Below, one piece after another: positions 25,536 through 34,288 of a DNA stretch of 64,000 bases (the stretch's first letter is position 1; each line of letters begins with the position of its first letter). The stretch is from Caballeronia sp. SEWSISQ10-4 2 (lineage in GTDB: Bacteria > Pseudomonadota > Gammaproteobacteria > Burkholderiales > Burkholderiaceae). The notes under the pieces were generated by a model. That model had not been told where the DNA came from, ran no database searches, and saw only the letters and a program-made list of their open reading frames with translations. The stretch spans positions 1 to 64,000 of the forward strand of contig NZ_JALPRJ010000032.1 of NCBI RefSeq assembly GCF_030464885.1, read 5' to 3'. Both the position numbers and the translations under genes were made by a program.

Positions 25536-28307
25536 TCATCCGACGATCAATTTTAATCCGGCAGGCAGTGACTCTCCGAACACGAGCCCCGTGTCTGCGT
25601 TATCGAGCGCGACGACCTCACGAACCATTTCCATCCACGCTGGCGGTGCGTTCGCGGCTTCGAGTCGTCGCGCGACGGTTTCGCGGACCGGCAGCGGCAG
25701 ATCCCTTGAACGGTCGCCTGTCATACGCGAGATTTGCACGGCGGCAAACACGGCCGGCTCAACCTTTCTCCAGTCTAGCGCGAAGATTGCGTCCAGCCAT
25801 CGGGTCGCCACGTCCGCTGGCACGACACCATGCGCGCTACCATAGAACGGCCGACGCGCACCGATGCGTCCAACCGCCCACCAGCTCTGGTGATTTTCTG
25901 AGGACCGCTGAAGCCGGGCGAGAAGCTGTTCCGCAATTTCGATCTTGCGATCGACGGGGATGCGTTCAAGCGACGCGTAAAGGCGAAGCATATCCGCGTA
26001 ACCCACCTTCGTGGGATCGAAGGGCAACTTTTGCCGCTTCGCGCCCGCAGCAGCCTGAAGCCAGGCCATTGCATCGAGCACCTGAAGCTGCGCATCCTCA
26101 TGCAGGCCGGCCGCCGAGCGACGCCACAGCGTCCACCATTCCGACCACACCTGCCCTTCGTTGACATACTGAATGCCGTCGTCGAACAGCGACCAAAGCT
26201 GTTCGATGCGCCATTCGTCGAGCGGATAGCCAAATCCCGGCCGCACACAATAGCCGGCCAGATTCAACCAAAGGCGTTCATGATCCGCGGAACGCCGCCG
26301 CCGGCCCGCCCGTTCCCAGAGCGCCCCGAACAGTTCGCGGAGCAATGCGCCATCCCAACTCTGACGCGGCCCCAGTAGCTGTTCAAGTCCTGCACGCAAG
26401 CGCTTCACTTCCTTGGGATTGACATTCGCCGAGCGGGCGCCGAACGTGCGGTCGATGAGTTCGATGGCTTTGTCGAGCGACGGATGACGTATAGCCGCGG
26501 AGACATTGTGTTCGGCATCGTCACGTCGTAACTGGAACTCGAGCAGCCATCGCTGCGAAGCGTCGTCGGTTGCGGTGCAGTGCATCTCCAGCCTGCCGAG
26601 TTCCGTCAGCGACGTCGTAAGTTTGACCAGTCGTTCGCGAGGGCCCCTCGTGTCCTGCTGATGCACCACAGTCGCGACCGGCGGCAAGCGGACGAAGTCG
26701 CGCGTCGTGAGGTCGGCAAGCTCGCCTGGCTGCCAGGCCGTGTCGGCGACCGTAGAGATCAGGTGGAAACGCACCGGATGCCCGAGTCGCAGCGCAAACA
26801 CGCGATCCTCGAGGTGCACCTCGTGGCCTTCTTCGGTTCCGCGTGGCAACAGACACACGCCTCGCGACGCCTGCGCATCCTCGTCGAGGACGAGGAAGTA
26901 GCTGCGTGGCGAGCCGCCGCCGATGCGCGGCGCGTGTCCCGCGCGGGCCAGGCCGTAAGCGACTGCGCCACGCGCGACAGTGACATCGGGATGGTCGTTT
27001 TGCAACACATGCAGAGGCTTCTGGCGCCATGCGCCGAGCGAACTCGCCAGACGCTCGGAGAGCGCTTTGGCACGGAAGACGCCGCCGTTGAGCAGCAAGG
27101 TATCGGGCATCGGCAACAATGATGGCGCACTATCCGACGTATCCAATGCGTCGCGCGACTGCGCATTGAGCCTGCTCAGAAACGCCGCGATGTGCCGCGT
27201 GATTGCCGGGTCGGCCGCGTAGGGCAAGCCGAACTCGACGATTCCCGCCCGCGACCGGCGAGGCAGTTCGTCCGAGCCGCCCGTTGGAAAGAACCCATCG
27301 ACGATGATCTGCTCGACCTCTTCCCGGCTCAACTCCATCGTGCGTGCGCCGCCGACAAGCCGGGCTCCCGCACTGAGCAGCGTGATCGCGACGGAATCGG
27401 GCGCCTGCGCGCCGAGCAGTTCTTCCTTCGCGGCGCGGCACCGTTCGACGAGCTGAGACAGGCTGGCCGCCGACAGGCGCGTTTGCTCTTTGGCAAAACG
27501 CGCCTCGACCAGATGCGCCAGCGCGAGGTCCATGTTGTCGCCGCCGAGCATCAGATGGTTGCCGACGCCGATGCGGGTCAGTTGCGGCTCGCCGTCCTCG
27601 AAATGCACCTTGATGAGCGTGAGGTCCGTCGTGCCGCCGCCCACATCGCAGACCAGCACGAGCCGCGTCTGGGCGAGTTCGGTGCCAAGCGTCGCGCGAT
27701 GATGAAACAGCCAGTCGTAGAAAGCGGCCTGAGGCTCTTCTAGCAGGCGCAGGGCGGGCAGCTTCGCGATGTGCGCGGCTTCCAGCGTCAGCGCACGCGC
27801 GCCGTCATCGAACGATGCGGGCACGGTGAGCACCACGTCCTGATCTTCGAGCCGCGCGTGCGGAAACCGCTGGTTCCACGAAGCGCGTACGTGAGCCAGA
27901 TAGCTGGCGCTTGCGGTCACTGGCGAGACCTTGCTGACCTCATCGTCCGCGCCCCACGGCAGAATCGGCGCGAGACGGTCGACCGACACATGCGACAGCC
28001 AGCTTTTCGCGCTGGTCACGAGCCGGCCCGGCACCTGTGCGCCCAGCGTGCGAGCGAGCCGTCCAATCACGGCTGGTTGCATCTCGCGGTCATCGGCGCC
28101 GCTCCACGGTAATTGCAGATCGCCTGGTGCCAGCTCGCCCGGCGCCGGGTGATAGCGCACGGACGGCAACAGGTCTTGCGCACCGACCTCGCCGAGGCCC
28201 ACGAGCTGATCGATATCGAAGACGCGGATCTCGTTAGCATCCGCCCTGACGTACGCAACGACCGTATTGCTCGTGCCGAGATCGATGCCGACGATGTATT
28301 GTTTCAT
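25536..28307 (-). CDS. Hsp70-family protein with C-terminal DUF3731 domain
   Basis: A 923-residue DnaK-like ATPase. The N-terminal nucleotide-binding fold shows phosphate loop 1 (VGIDLGTSNTVVAYV), phosphate loop 2 (LVCDVGGGTTDLTLIK), LGGDNMDLALAHLVE, and the adenosine loop (LLNGGVFRAKAL). A beta-rich region follows, and the last 330 residues form the helical DUF3731 domain (FGYPLDEWRIEQLWSLFDDG, WWAVGRIGARRPFYG). It starts 5 bases after the next-upstream Hsp70 gene. No DnaJ or GrpE gene is nearby, so its co-chaperones and clients are unknown. Probably cytosolic. Confidence 0.88.
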   Translation of the reverse strand: MKQYIVGIDLGTSNTVVAYVRADANEIRVFDIDQLVGLGEVGAQDLLPSVRYHPAPGELAPGDLQLPWSGADDREMQPAVIGRLARTLGAQVPGRLVTSAKSWLSHVSVDRLAPILPWGADDEVSKVSPVTASASYLAHVRASWNQRFPHARLEDQDVVLTVPASFDDGARALTLEAAHIAKLPALRLLEEPQAAFYDWLFHHRATLGTELAQTRLVLVCDVGGGTTDLTLIKVHFEDGEPQLTRIGVGNHLMLGGDNMDLALAHLVEARFAKEQTRLSAASLSQLVERCRAAKEELLGAQAPDSVAITLLSAGARLVGGARTMELSREEVEQIIVDGFFPTGGSDELPRRSRAGIVEFGLPYAADPAITRHIAAFLSRLNAQSRDALDTSDSAPSLLPMPDTLLLNGGVFRAKALSERLASSLGAWRQKPLHVLQNDHPDVTVARGAVAYGLARAGHAPRIGGGSPRSYFLVLDEDAQASRGVCLLPRGTEEGHEVHLEDRVFALRLGHPVRFHLISTVADTAWQPGELADLTTRDFVRLPPVATVVHQQDTRGPRERLVKLTTSLTELGRLEMHCTATDDASQRWLLEFQLRRDDAEHNVSAAIRHPSLDKAIELIDRTFGARSANVNPKEVKRLRAGLEQLLGPRQSWDGALLRELFGALWERAGRRRRSADHERLWLNLAGYCVRPGFGYPLDEWRIEQLWSLFDDGIQYVNEGQVWSEWWTLWRRSAAGLHEDAQLQVLDAMAWLQAAAGAKRQKLPFDPTKVGYADMLRLYASLERIPVDRKIEIAEQLLARLQRSSENHQSWWAVGRIGARRPFYGSAHGVVPADVATRWLDAIFALDWRKVEPAVFAAVQISRMTGDRSRDLPLPVRETVARRLEAANAPPAWMEMVREVVALDNADTGLVFGESLPAGLKLIVG

Positions 28308-28312
28308 CGGAC

Positions 28313-30160
28313 TCAGGCGTTCGCGCTGCTGCGCACATCGAATTCGATTTTCCAGCGCTCGCTTGTGCCGTGCGGCACGGCTTCGAGTTCCAGTGTGCCG
28401 GCTTCAGTGATCCGTGCATGCAGCTTCACCGTCACGACTTCGCCGGGCGTGCGTCCTTCGGGCTGCAGCGTGGCCTGAATTTCCTCCAGTTCTTGCAACT
28501 CGTCGGGCGACCAGTAGTCGAGCATCGTGCCGACCTGATCTTGCCGACGCACCGACGAACCAAAGAAACGGAAGTGCACGGGTTCGCCGACCACGAGACC
28601 GAATTCCTGAGTCGGCAACGCCGCGTCCGTTCCTTCTTCCATCCCGAAGGGCGCGAGGCACAACGCCTGGACAGGCGGCTCCACGCCGGGCACGGCGGGC
28701 ATGGCCGACTCGACCGCAATATAGTAAGCGCGTGCCGTGCCGCCACGAATGCGCACGCCCTTGCCACGTTTAACGTAGCCGTAGTACGCCGCGCCGCGTG
28801 CGACCGCGAGGTCGAGATCGGCGCCACCCAACAGGCGCGCAGGCGCTGCACCCTCAGTTGTGAGCCAGCCGTTGAGGGTCTCGAGAATTCGCTCGACGAG
28901 AAGTGTTGACTTGAACACGCCGCCGTTGAACAGGACCGCTGTCGGATGCAGGAAGCTCGCGTTCTCGGCTGGCACGTGCTGCAATCCGTCGAGCTCGGCG
29001 AGCGCTGCGACCTGTCGGCCAAGAAAGGCGGCAAGGTGCCGCGTGATGCCCGCATCCTGCGCATACGGCAGGCCGAGCTGTGTCAGGCCGCCACGCGCTC
29101 GGTTCATCGGCCGGGCGGACGCAACGACTTGCGGAAAGAAGCCATCGAGAGTCGTCTGCATGAGTTCGGCGCGGGTCAGTTCGGTGCGGATCGAGCCGCC
29201 AATCAGCTTCGATCCGCGGCTCGGTATGACCAGCGGCACCGTATCCGTACTGCGGTCGGTCAACAGTGTTTCCTTGGCTGCCCGGCACGCATAGGTGAGT
29301 GCGCGCAACTGCCACGGATCGGCCTGCGTTCCCTGCGCGGCCAGCTTGCGCGCGACCACGTGCGCGAGCGCCAGATCCATGTTGTCGCCGCCCAGCAGGA
29401 TGTGTTCGCCGACCGCGACACGATGCAATTCGAGATTGCCTTCATGTTCGATGACCGCGATCAACGACAGGTCCGTCGTCCCACCGCCCACGTCCACAAC
29501 CAGAATGACGTCGCCGACCTTCACCTGCTTGCGCCAGGCGCCGTCGCTTTTCTGGATCCAGCTATAGAGCGCCGCTTGCGGTTCTTCCAGCAGCGTCATG
29601 CGGGCGTAGCCAGCCGCTTGTGCAGCCTCGGCCGTCAGTTCTCTCGCGGCCGGATCGAAAGAAGCAGGAATGGTGACCGTGACCTCCTGCTCGCTGAACG
29701 GTGCATCGGGATGTGCGTGGTCCCATGTTTCACGCAAATGCGTGAGATAGCGAACCGAGCTTTCAAGCGGCGAGATGCGCGTCACTTCAGGTGGCGCGTC
29801 GCTCGGCAGAATCGCCGCGCGACGGTCCACACCGGGATGACAGAGCCAGCTCTTGGCGCTCGACACCAGACGAATCGGCGTCCCCGCGCCTCGGCTGCGC
29901 GCCATTTCACCGACCGCGAAGTCGCGCTCTATGGTCCACGGCAAAGCCAGGTCACCCGGTGTCAGCTCGCTCGGATGGGGCAGGTAGAGAAACGAGGGCA
30001 GCAGATCGAGCGCTTCGATGACCCCCGCGGCGGTGAGCTGCGTGATCGGCAGGACGCCGTGACTGGTTTTCTCGCCGTCACTGGCGAAGAGGTCGACGTA
30101 CGAGAGGGCGCAGTGGGTTGTGCCCAGATCGATGCCGATCGAATAGCGCGGCTCAGTCAT
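28313..30160 (-). CDS. Hsp70-family protein (HscC-like)
   Basis: A 615-residue DnaK-like protein. Phosphate loops IGIDLGTTHCALSYV and LVVDVGGGTTDLSLI, LLGGDNMDLALAHVV, and LFNGGVFKSTLL mark an intact ATPase. The C-terminal 130 residues are beta-rich (LELEAVPHGTSERWKIEFDV) and replace a classic substrate-binding lid, so it is shorter than DnaK. ATG 30160 overlaps the DUF2760 stop (ATGA). With DUF2760 upstream and the larger Hsp70 downstream it forms a tight three-gene operon. Confidence 0.9.
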   Translation of the reverse strand: MTEPRYSIGIDLGTTHCALSYVDLFASDGEKTSHGVLPITQLTAAGVIEALDLLPSFLYLPHPSELTPGDLALPWTIERDFAVGEMARSRGAGTPIRLVSSAKSWLCHPGVDRRAAILPSDAPPEVTRISPLESSVRYLTHLRETWDHAHPDAPFSEQEVTVTIPASFDPAARELTAEAAQAAGYARMTLLEEPQAALYSWIQKSDGAWRKQVKVGDVILVVDVGGGTTDLSLIAVIEHEGNLELHRVAVGEHILLGGDNMDLALAHVVARKLAAQGTQADPWQLRALTYACRAAKETLLTDRSTDTVPLVIPSRGSKLIGGSIRTELTRAELMQTTLDGFFPQVVASARPMNRARGGLTQLGLPYAQDAGITRHLAAFLGRQVAALAELDGLQHVPAENASFLHPTAVLFNGGVFKSTLLVERILETLNGWLTTEGAAPARLLGGADLDLAVARGAAYYGYVKRGKGVRIRGGTARAYYIAVESAMPAVPGVEPPVQALCLAPFGMEEGTDAALPTQEFGLVVGEPVHFRFFGSSVRRQDQVGTMLDYWSPDELQELEEIQATLQPEGRTPGEVVTVKLHARITEAGTLELEAVPHGTSERWKIEFDVRSSANA

Positions 30161-30702
30161 AGTTCCACCTCAGCCTGTGCGATCACCGTCGCGTCATGCG
30201 TCTTTGTCAACATCGGGAGCCTGACCTCCTCGACTCTCCAGCCGCGGTGACTGATGTTGCCGTTGAACGGCGGCTTGCCGACCACGTTGCCCGTCAGCCG
30301 AATCGCGGTTGCGTCGAAGCCGTCGGCGAGCGTGACGCGACTGCCTTCGGCCTCGTCACGTACTGGGCGAATCGTGAAATGTTCGCGCAGCGTCGCGCGG
30401 CAACCGTCGTGCACGAGCCTCGCGGCGGCGCCGATGTCCGCATCGGAATAGCCCGCGATGTCCTCTTCGACGAAGTCGACGAAGCGTGCGCCACGCTGGA
30501 GAAGTCCCAGAAGCTGAAGCGCTGCCTCCGGGCTTGCCTCCTTGATCGTGGGTGCCGTCGTTGCCGCGGGTTGGGCCGCCGTGAACGGCGCCGCCACTAC
30601 TGCCCCGTCGCGTAGCCGACGCACTTGGGCGGCGAACTCGCGGTCGCCCAGGACAGCGAAAAAGGTGCCGACGGCAAGGGAAAGTCTGCCGAGGAAGGAC
30701 AT
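30157..30702 (-). CDS. DUF2760 domain protein, partner of the Hsp70 pair
   Basis: A 181-residue protein beginning MSFLGRLSLAVGTFFAVLGD, with a hydrophobic helix that may sit on the membrane, an Ala/Pro/Thr linker (AAQPAATTAPTIKEA), then the DUF2760 core (ALQLLGLLQRGARFVDFVEE, DIAGYSDADIGAAARLVHDG, CRATLREHF). No enzymatic motif is visible. It is co-transcribed with the two Hsp70 genes (4-base overlap), an arrangement known in several proteobacteria, so it likely works with them, perhaps as adaptor. Start 30702 is preferred to 30717 (MIKSNM...). Confidence 0.85.
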   Translation of the reverse strand: MSFLGRLSLAVGTFFAVLGDREFAAQVRRLRDGAVVAAPFTAAQPAATTAPTIKEASPEAALQLLGLLQRGARFVDFVEEDIAGYSDADIGAAARLVHDGCRATLREHFTIRPVRDEAEGSRVTLADGFDATAIRLTGNVVGKPPFNGNISHRGWRVEEVRLPMLTKTHDATVIAQAEVEL

Positions 30703-30819
30703 GTTCGATTTGATCATACAAAAATGCTCCTGTGGGTTCGCCTGAACGACGAGCTATCCTGCCGGACGCGGGACGAGGCTTGTTGAGAGCCTTGGAGGTC
30801 GGGTGCCGGCAATCAAGCT

Positions 30820-30896
30820 CCCCGCAGCAAGCTGCGGGGTATGAACTGCACTTTCCCAAGCTGCCGGTTTTCAACCGGCCTACGCCGCGAGCGGCG
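30820..30896. repeat. Three tandem hairpins upstream of the DUF2760 operon
   Basis: Within 77 bases: CCCCGCAGC-AA-GCTGCGGGG (30820-30839), GCCGGTT-TTC-AACCGGC (30863-30879) and CGCCGC-GA-GCGGCG (30883-30896). Such hairpin clusters are seen at ends of IS200/IS605-type elements and in REP-type repeats. No transposase or TnpB frame is present in the 30718-31273 gap, so this would be a remnant. The rest of the gap holds no recognised gene. Confidence 0.5.
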
Positions 30897-31273
30897 GGGA
30901 ATTCGACACGAAGAGATTCAATATGTAAGCCCAGCGGGGGCCAAAACCCGTATTTTGCCTTGATGTGGCCAAGAGCCGTTCAATACGCGAATGTCGCAGC
31001 TTATTGCCGCCATTGCGATACCGCGTGCGCGAGTGCGTGGGCTGTGCCTGAGCGCATCGACATACCGCTCTCACCATCGGCAAAGGATGGGGTTGTGTCG
31101 CAGTAAGACGGGAGGGACGAGCAAAGGCGTTCACACTAACGCATTGGGCTCGAAGTAATTCGGTAGACTGACCTTCCCTCAAAAACCGGACGGATTTTGG
31201 CTAAGTTCGGCGAATCGATGGCTTTTCAACTTGTTGCTGCAGAGGCAGCAATGAAGACAGAGACGTGAATGCC

Positions 31274-31998
31274 TTAGAACGCGTGAGACGGATGTTGGGC
31301 GAGCTCAGTGAATTCCCGCCAAGCGACGAACCGGGCAGCGAGCTGTTTGCGGTAACGTGAAGCCCGCAGCAGATGCCGCTTGAGCGCGAAATGTTGCCAG
31401 CCCGAAGCACGAGAGAAACTTCTGTGTGCCTCTCAGGTCGCGAAAGCCGCGCATGCGATGCTCGCGTTCGCGTGTAGGTTGATGGCTGTTCTCGGCCCAG
31501 TTATTGAGCCGGGCTGCAGCTTTGACGAACACGTGCTTCATGTTCACAAGCTCCGGTATCTCGGCCTTCGCCGCCGGGTAGCTGCGCAACTGATCGGTGA
31601 CGATCCTGCGCGGGTTCGAGCGCAGCACACGCTTGAAGAAGCGTTTGGCGGCGGCTTTATCGCGCCGCTTTTGCACCAGGATGTCGAGTTCGGCGCCATG
31701 CTCGTCGACCGCACGCCACAACAGGTACGGTTCACCTCGCAGCGTGATGAACATCTCGTCGAGGTGCCACATGCTACCGGGCTTACGCCGAGCGGCTTTC
31801 ACCCGATGAGCAAAGCCCTTACCGAACTTCTCGCACCAGCATCGGATTGTCTCGTACGTCACGATCACCCCGCGCTCGAACAGCAGTTCTTCAATGTCGC
31901 GCAAGCTGAGCTGAAAGCGAAAATACCAGCGCACGGCGCAACTGATGATCGTGGCTGGGAAACGGTGACCGTGATAGCGATTTCGATTTCTTCATCTT
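31274..31998 (-). pseudogene. IS6-family transposase, frameshifted at both ends
   Basis: The central frame (GTG 31934) carries the IS6 core: AVRWYFRFQLSLRDIEELLF, GSMWHLDEMFITLRGEPYLLWRAVDEHG, RIVTDQLRSY and ENSHQPTRERE, so the D-D-E triad is present. Upstream the family start RYHGHRFPATIIS is in frame but cut by a TGA after MAR; the ATG at 31996 or so (MKKSKSL) is in another frame. Downstream, after TQKFL, the true C-terminus (GWQHFALKRHLLRASRYRKQ, LAARFVAWREF) is in a shifted frame ending at 31274. No clear inverted ends were found. Confidence 0.85.
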
Positions 31999-31999
31999 G

Positions 32000-32784
32000 C
32001 CATCTTACGTGACGAGCCCAACAACCTGACAATGTCCCGCTATCCGTCCGATTAATCGCGAAAACGCTTTCATCTGTTCAATGCCTTACTGGAGGCGCAT
32101 CGGAATTTGATAGTGTCATTTGAACCCCCTGGTTTGCGGGCCTCAAACCCAAGTCGCATCAGCATTCATAGGTTGTTTTAAAAGTGATACAGAAATGTCC
32201 GTTCGATTTGACGTGACCCGGGCGAAGTTTGCTGCTCGCGTGGTCGGGAATCGGCGGAGGAGCGTTGGCGCAGCCTTCAGGGGGTTCATCCCGCGGTGGC
32301 AGAGCGGAGTCGTCAGCGCTTGATGGTGATCCGAAACCGTTGCGTGAATTGCGCGAAGTTCACCGTCTGCCGTCTTCTGTAAAGGACTGGGTAGTGATCC
32401 GTGACATGCCCACCTGCATCGCATCAACCGCTTGGCAGCGCACGTCACGATCTGGTTTGGCACGCGCACACCCGTCACCTCGCATCAGCACCAGGAGATC
32501 CTTAAATACCTCTTCACACATTAGCGCCCGCTGCTCGGGCGTTGGAATGCGTCGGGCGGCCGCGGCCGGTATCGTGCGATCAAGACATTGACCTCCGCAA
32601 AAACTCCTATAAATCGGCGACGTATATGAGTGAATGCACTTAGTTGTGCAAGTGGCACAAAAAGAAGCGAGAAGGATTGAAGTAGATAGGATTGCGATTG
32701 ATCGTCAGATAGGCACGGCCATTGGGTATTCAGAATCCGGTTGCGAGAAGCGGAAAAGAGCTGGGGACTTCAATGAAGTAATCT
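32000..32784. other. Gap with no recognised gene
   Basis: About 785 bases between the IS6 wreck and the porin gene. Minus-strand frame 32143-32478 (MTGVRVPNQIVTCAAKRL) and plus-strand frames are unlike any family I know. The region just before the porin (GAGGAG at 32785-32790) is its leader. Confidence 0.4.
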
Positions 32785-32817
32785 GAGGAGACTACCTTTA
32801 AGCAAAAATATCTGACC

Positions 32818-33924
32818 TTGGCTGTGGCAGCGAGCGCATTCGCCGCAAGCAGCGCACACGCGCAATCGAGCGTTCAGCTTTATGGCCTGATTGATCTGAG
32901 CGCGCCGTCGTATCAAACACATGCCGACGCAAAAGGAGATCACGTCGTGGGCATGGGCATTGGCGGGGAGCCGTGGTTCAGTGGCAGCCGTTGGGGCCTC
33001 AAGGGCGTGGAGGACATTGGCAACGGATCGCGGATCATCTTCCGTCTGGAAAGTGAATACCGCATGAGCGACGGCCAGATGGAAGACCCGGGCCAGATCT
33101 TTGACCGCGACGCATGGGTTGGCTATGAAGACGATACGTTGGGTAAGTTCACGGAGGGCTTTCAAAATACAATCGCGCGCGATGCATCGACGATTTATGG
33201 CGATCCGTACGGCAGCGCTCGATTGACGACCGAGGAAGGCGGCTGGACCAACGCTAACAATTTCAAGCAGATGATTTTCTACGCGGCCAGTGCCACCGGC
33301 ACCCGTTATACCAACGGCCTCGCGTGGAAGAAACTGTTCAGCAATGGCATCTTCGCCAGTGCGGGCTACGCGTTCGGGAACACAACGAGTTTCGGCTCCA
33401 ACTCCAACTACCAGGCGGCGCTTGGGTACAACGGCGGCCCGTTCAACGTGTCGTCCTTTTATAGCCACGCGAATCGCGTGGGCTTCACCAACCAGTCGTT
33501 CTCAGTGGGGGGTAACTATACGTTCGGTATTCTGCGCACCAATGCGGGGTACTTCCGCTACTTGGGCAATCAGGGCTCGCTCGGCCAGCGTCAGGACAAC
33601 GCGTGGACCGTGTCGCTCAAGCTGGCGCCGAAGGGTGCGTTTGACTACGAACTCGGCTATCAGCAGATGCGCGTGAAGAACGCCGCGTACAATAGCGACG
33701 GCGATATCCCCAACGCGAACATCGGTGCGTTTGACCCGACGTCGGGCCTTCACAACGGCTACAAGGAGACGCTGTACGGGTCGGCGTTCTATCACCTGTC
33801 GAAACGCACTGAAGTGTATTTGGCTGGCGACTACATGCGGCTTCATGGCGGATATACGGTCAGTACCACCTTCGGCGCCACCAACCAGGTCGAACTGACC
33901 ACGGGCATCCGCACCCGCTTCTGA
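32818..33924 (+). CDS. Gram-negative porin lacking its normal ATG start
   Basis: An outer-membrane trimeric porin of the Burkholderia/Neisseria type. The signal peptide reads KQKYLTLAVAASAFAASSAHA, cut before QSSVQLYGLIDL; then 16-strand-barrel signatures (GSRWGLKGVEDIGNG, IFRLESEYRM, DRDAWVGYEDD) and a C-terminal Phe (TTGIRTRF) for Bam recognition. The expected ATG is replaced by TTT at 32797-32799, exactly 6 bases after GAGGAG, where family members start MKQKYL. The first usable codon is TTG 32818, which loses the positive N-region of the signal peptide. So the gene is intact except for its start and may be silent or poorly made. A strong terminator follows. Confidence 0.85.
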   Translation: MAVAASAFAASSAHAQSSVQLYGLIDLSAPSYQTHADAKGDHVVGMGIGGEPWFSGSRWGLKGVEDIGNGSRIIFRLESEYRMSDGQMEDPGQIFDRDAWVGYEDDTLGKFTEGFQNTIARDASTIYGDPYGSARLTTEEGGWTNANNFKQMIFYAASATGTRYTNGLAWKKLFSNGIFASAGYAFGNTTSFGSNSNYQAALGYNGGPFNVSSFYSHANRVGFTNQSFSVGGNYTFGILRTNAGYFRYLGNQGSLGQRQDNAWTVSLKLAPKGAFDYELGYQQMRVKNAAYNSDGDIPNANIGAFDPTSGLHNGYKETLYGSAFYHLSKRTEVYLAGDYMRLHGGYTVSTTFGATNQVELTTGIRTRF

Positions 33925-33974
33925 TCGGGGATCTGCTCCTCCCGGCGGATCCATTCATCGATATGCTCCGGCTT

Positions 33975-34007
33975 GCGGCGGCGGATTTATCCGCCGCCGC
34001 CTGTTTT
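33975..34007 (+). terminator. Porin terminator
   Basis: GCGGCGGCGGAT pairs with ATCCGCCGCCGC (12-base perfect stem, two-base loop) followed by CTGTTTTC, 50 bases past the porin stop. Confidence 0.8.
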
Positions 34008-34202
34008 CTGGTGCGCCCAGGATGGGCGCACTCTTGTGGGTGTGAGTTCCACCGCGAGTTGATCACAGCGAGCGAAGCGAAGCGCAACTGAGTCAGCCTT
34101 GGGGGTGCGTCAGTGCCAGCGCATCTTTGGGCAAATGGGTTTCGACTGCGCAAACCCCAACCCCAGGTAGCCCAGTCCGACCCGCTCAAGGTCGCGGCTA
34201 TC

Positions 34203-34229
34203 AAAAAAACTGCGCCGCCTGGCAAGGCG
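34203..34229 (-). terminator. Terminator of the tricarboxylate symporter gene
   Basis: Read on the minus strand, CGCCT-TGCC-AGGCG is followed within about 6 bases by seven T residues (plus-strand A7 at 34203-34209). It lies 60 bases past the symporter stop. Confidence 0.7.
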
Positions 34230-34288
34230 TCACCACTTCGCCCCCGGGCGCCAGGGATGACGTCTATCGCCTGAGCTACCGGCTACCG

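Noticed and set aside
28946..30250. 434-codon plus-strand frame opposite the smaller Hsp70
   Set aside because: Arg/His/Gln-rich antisense translation; the Hsp70 on the other strand is unmistakable.
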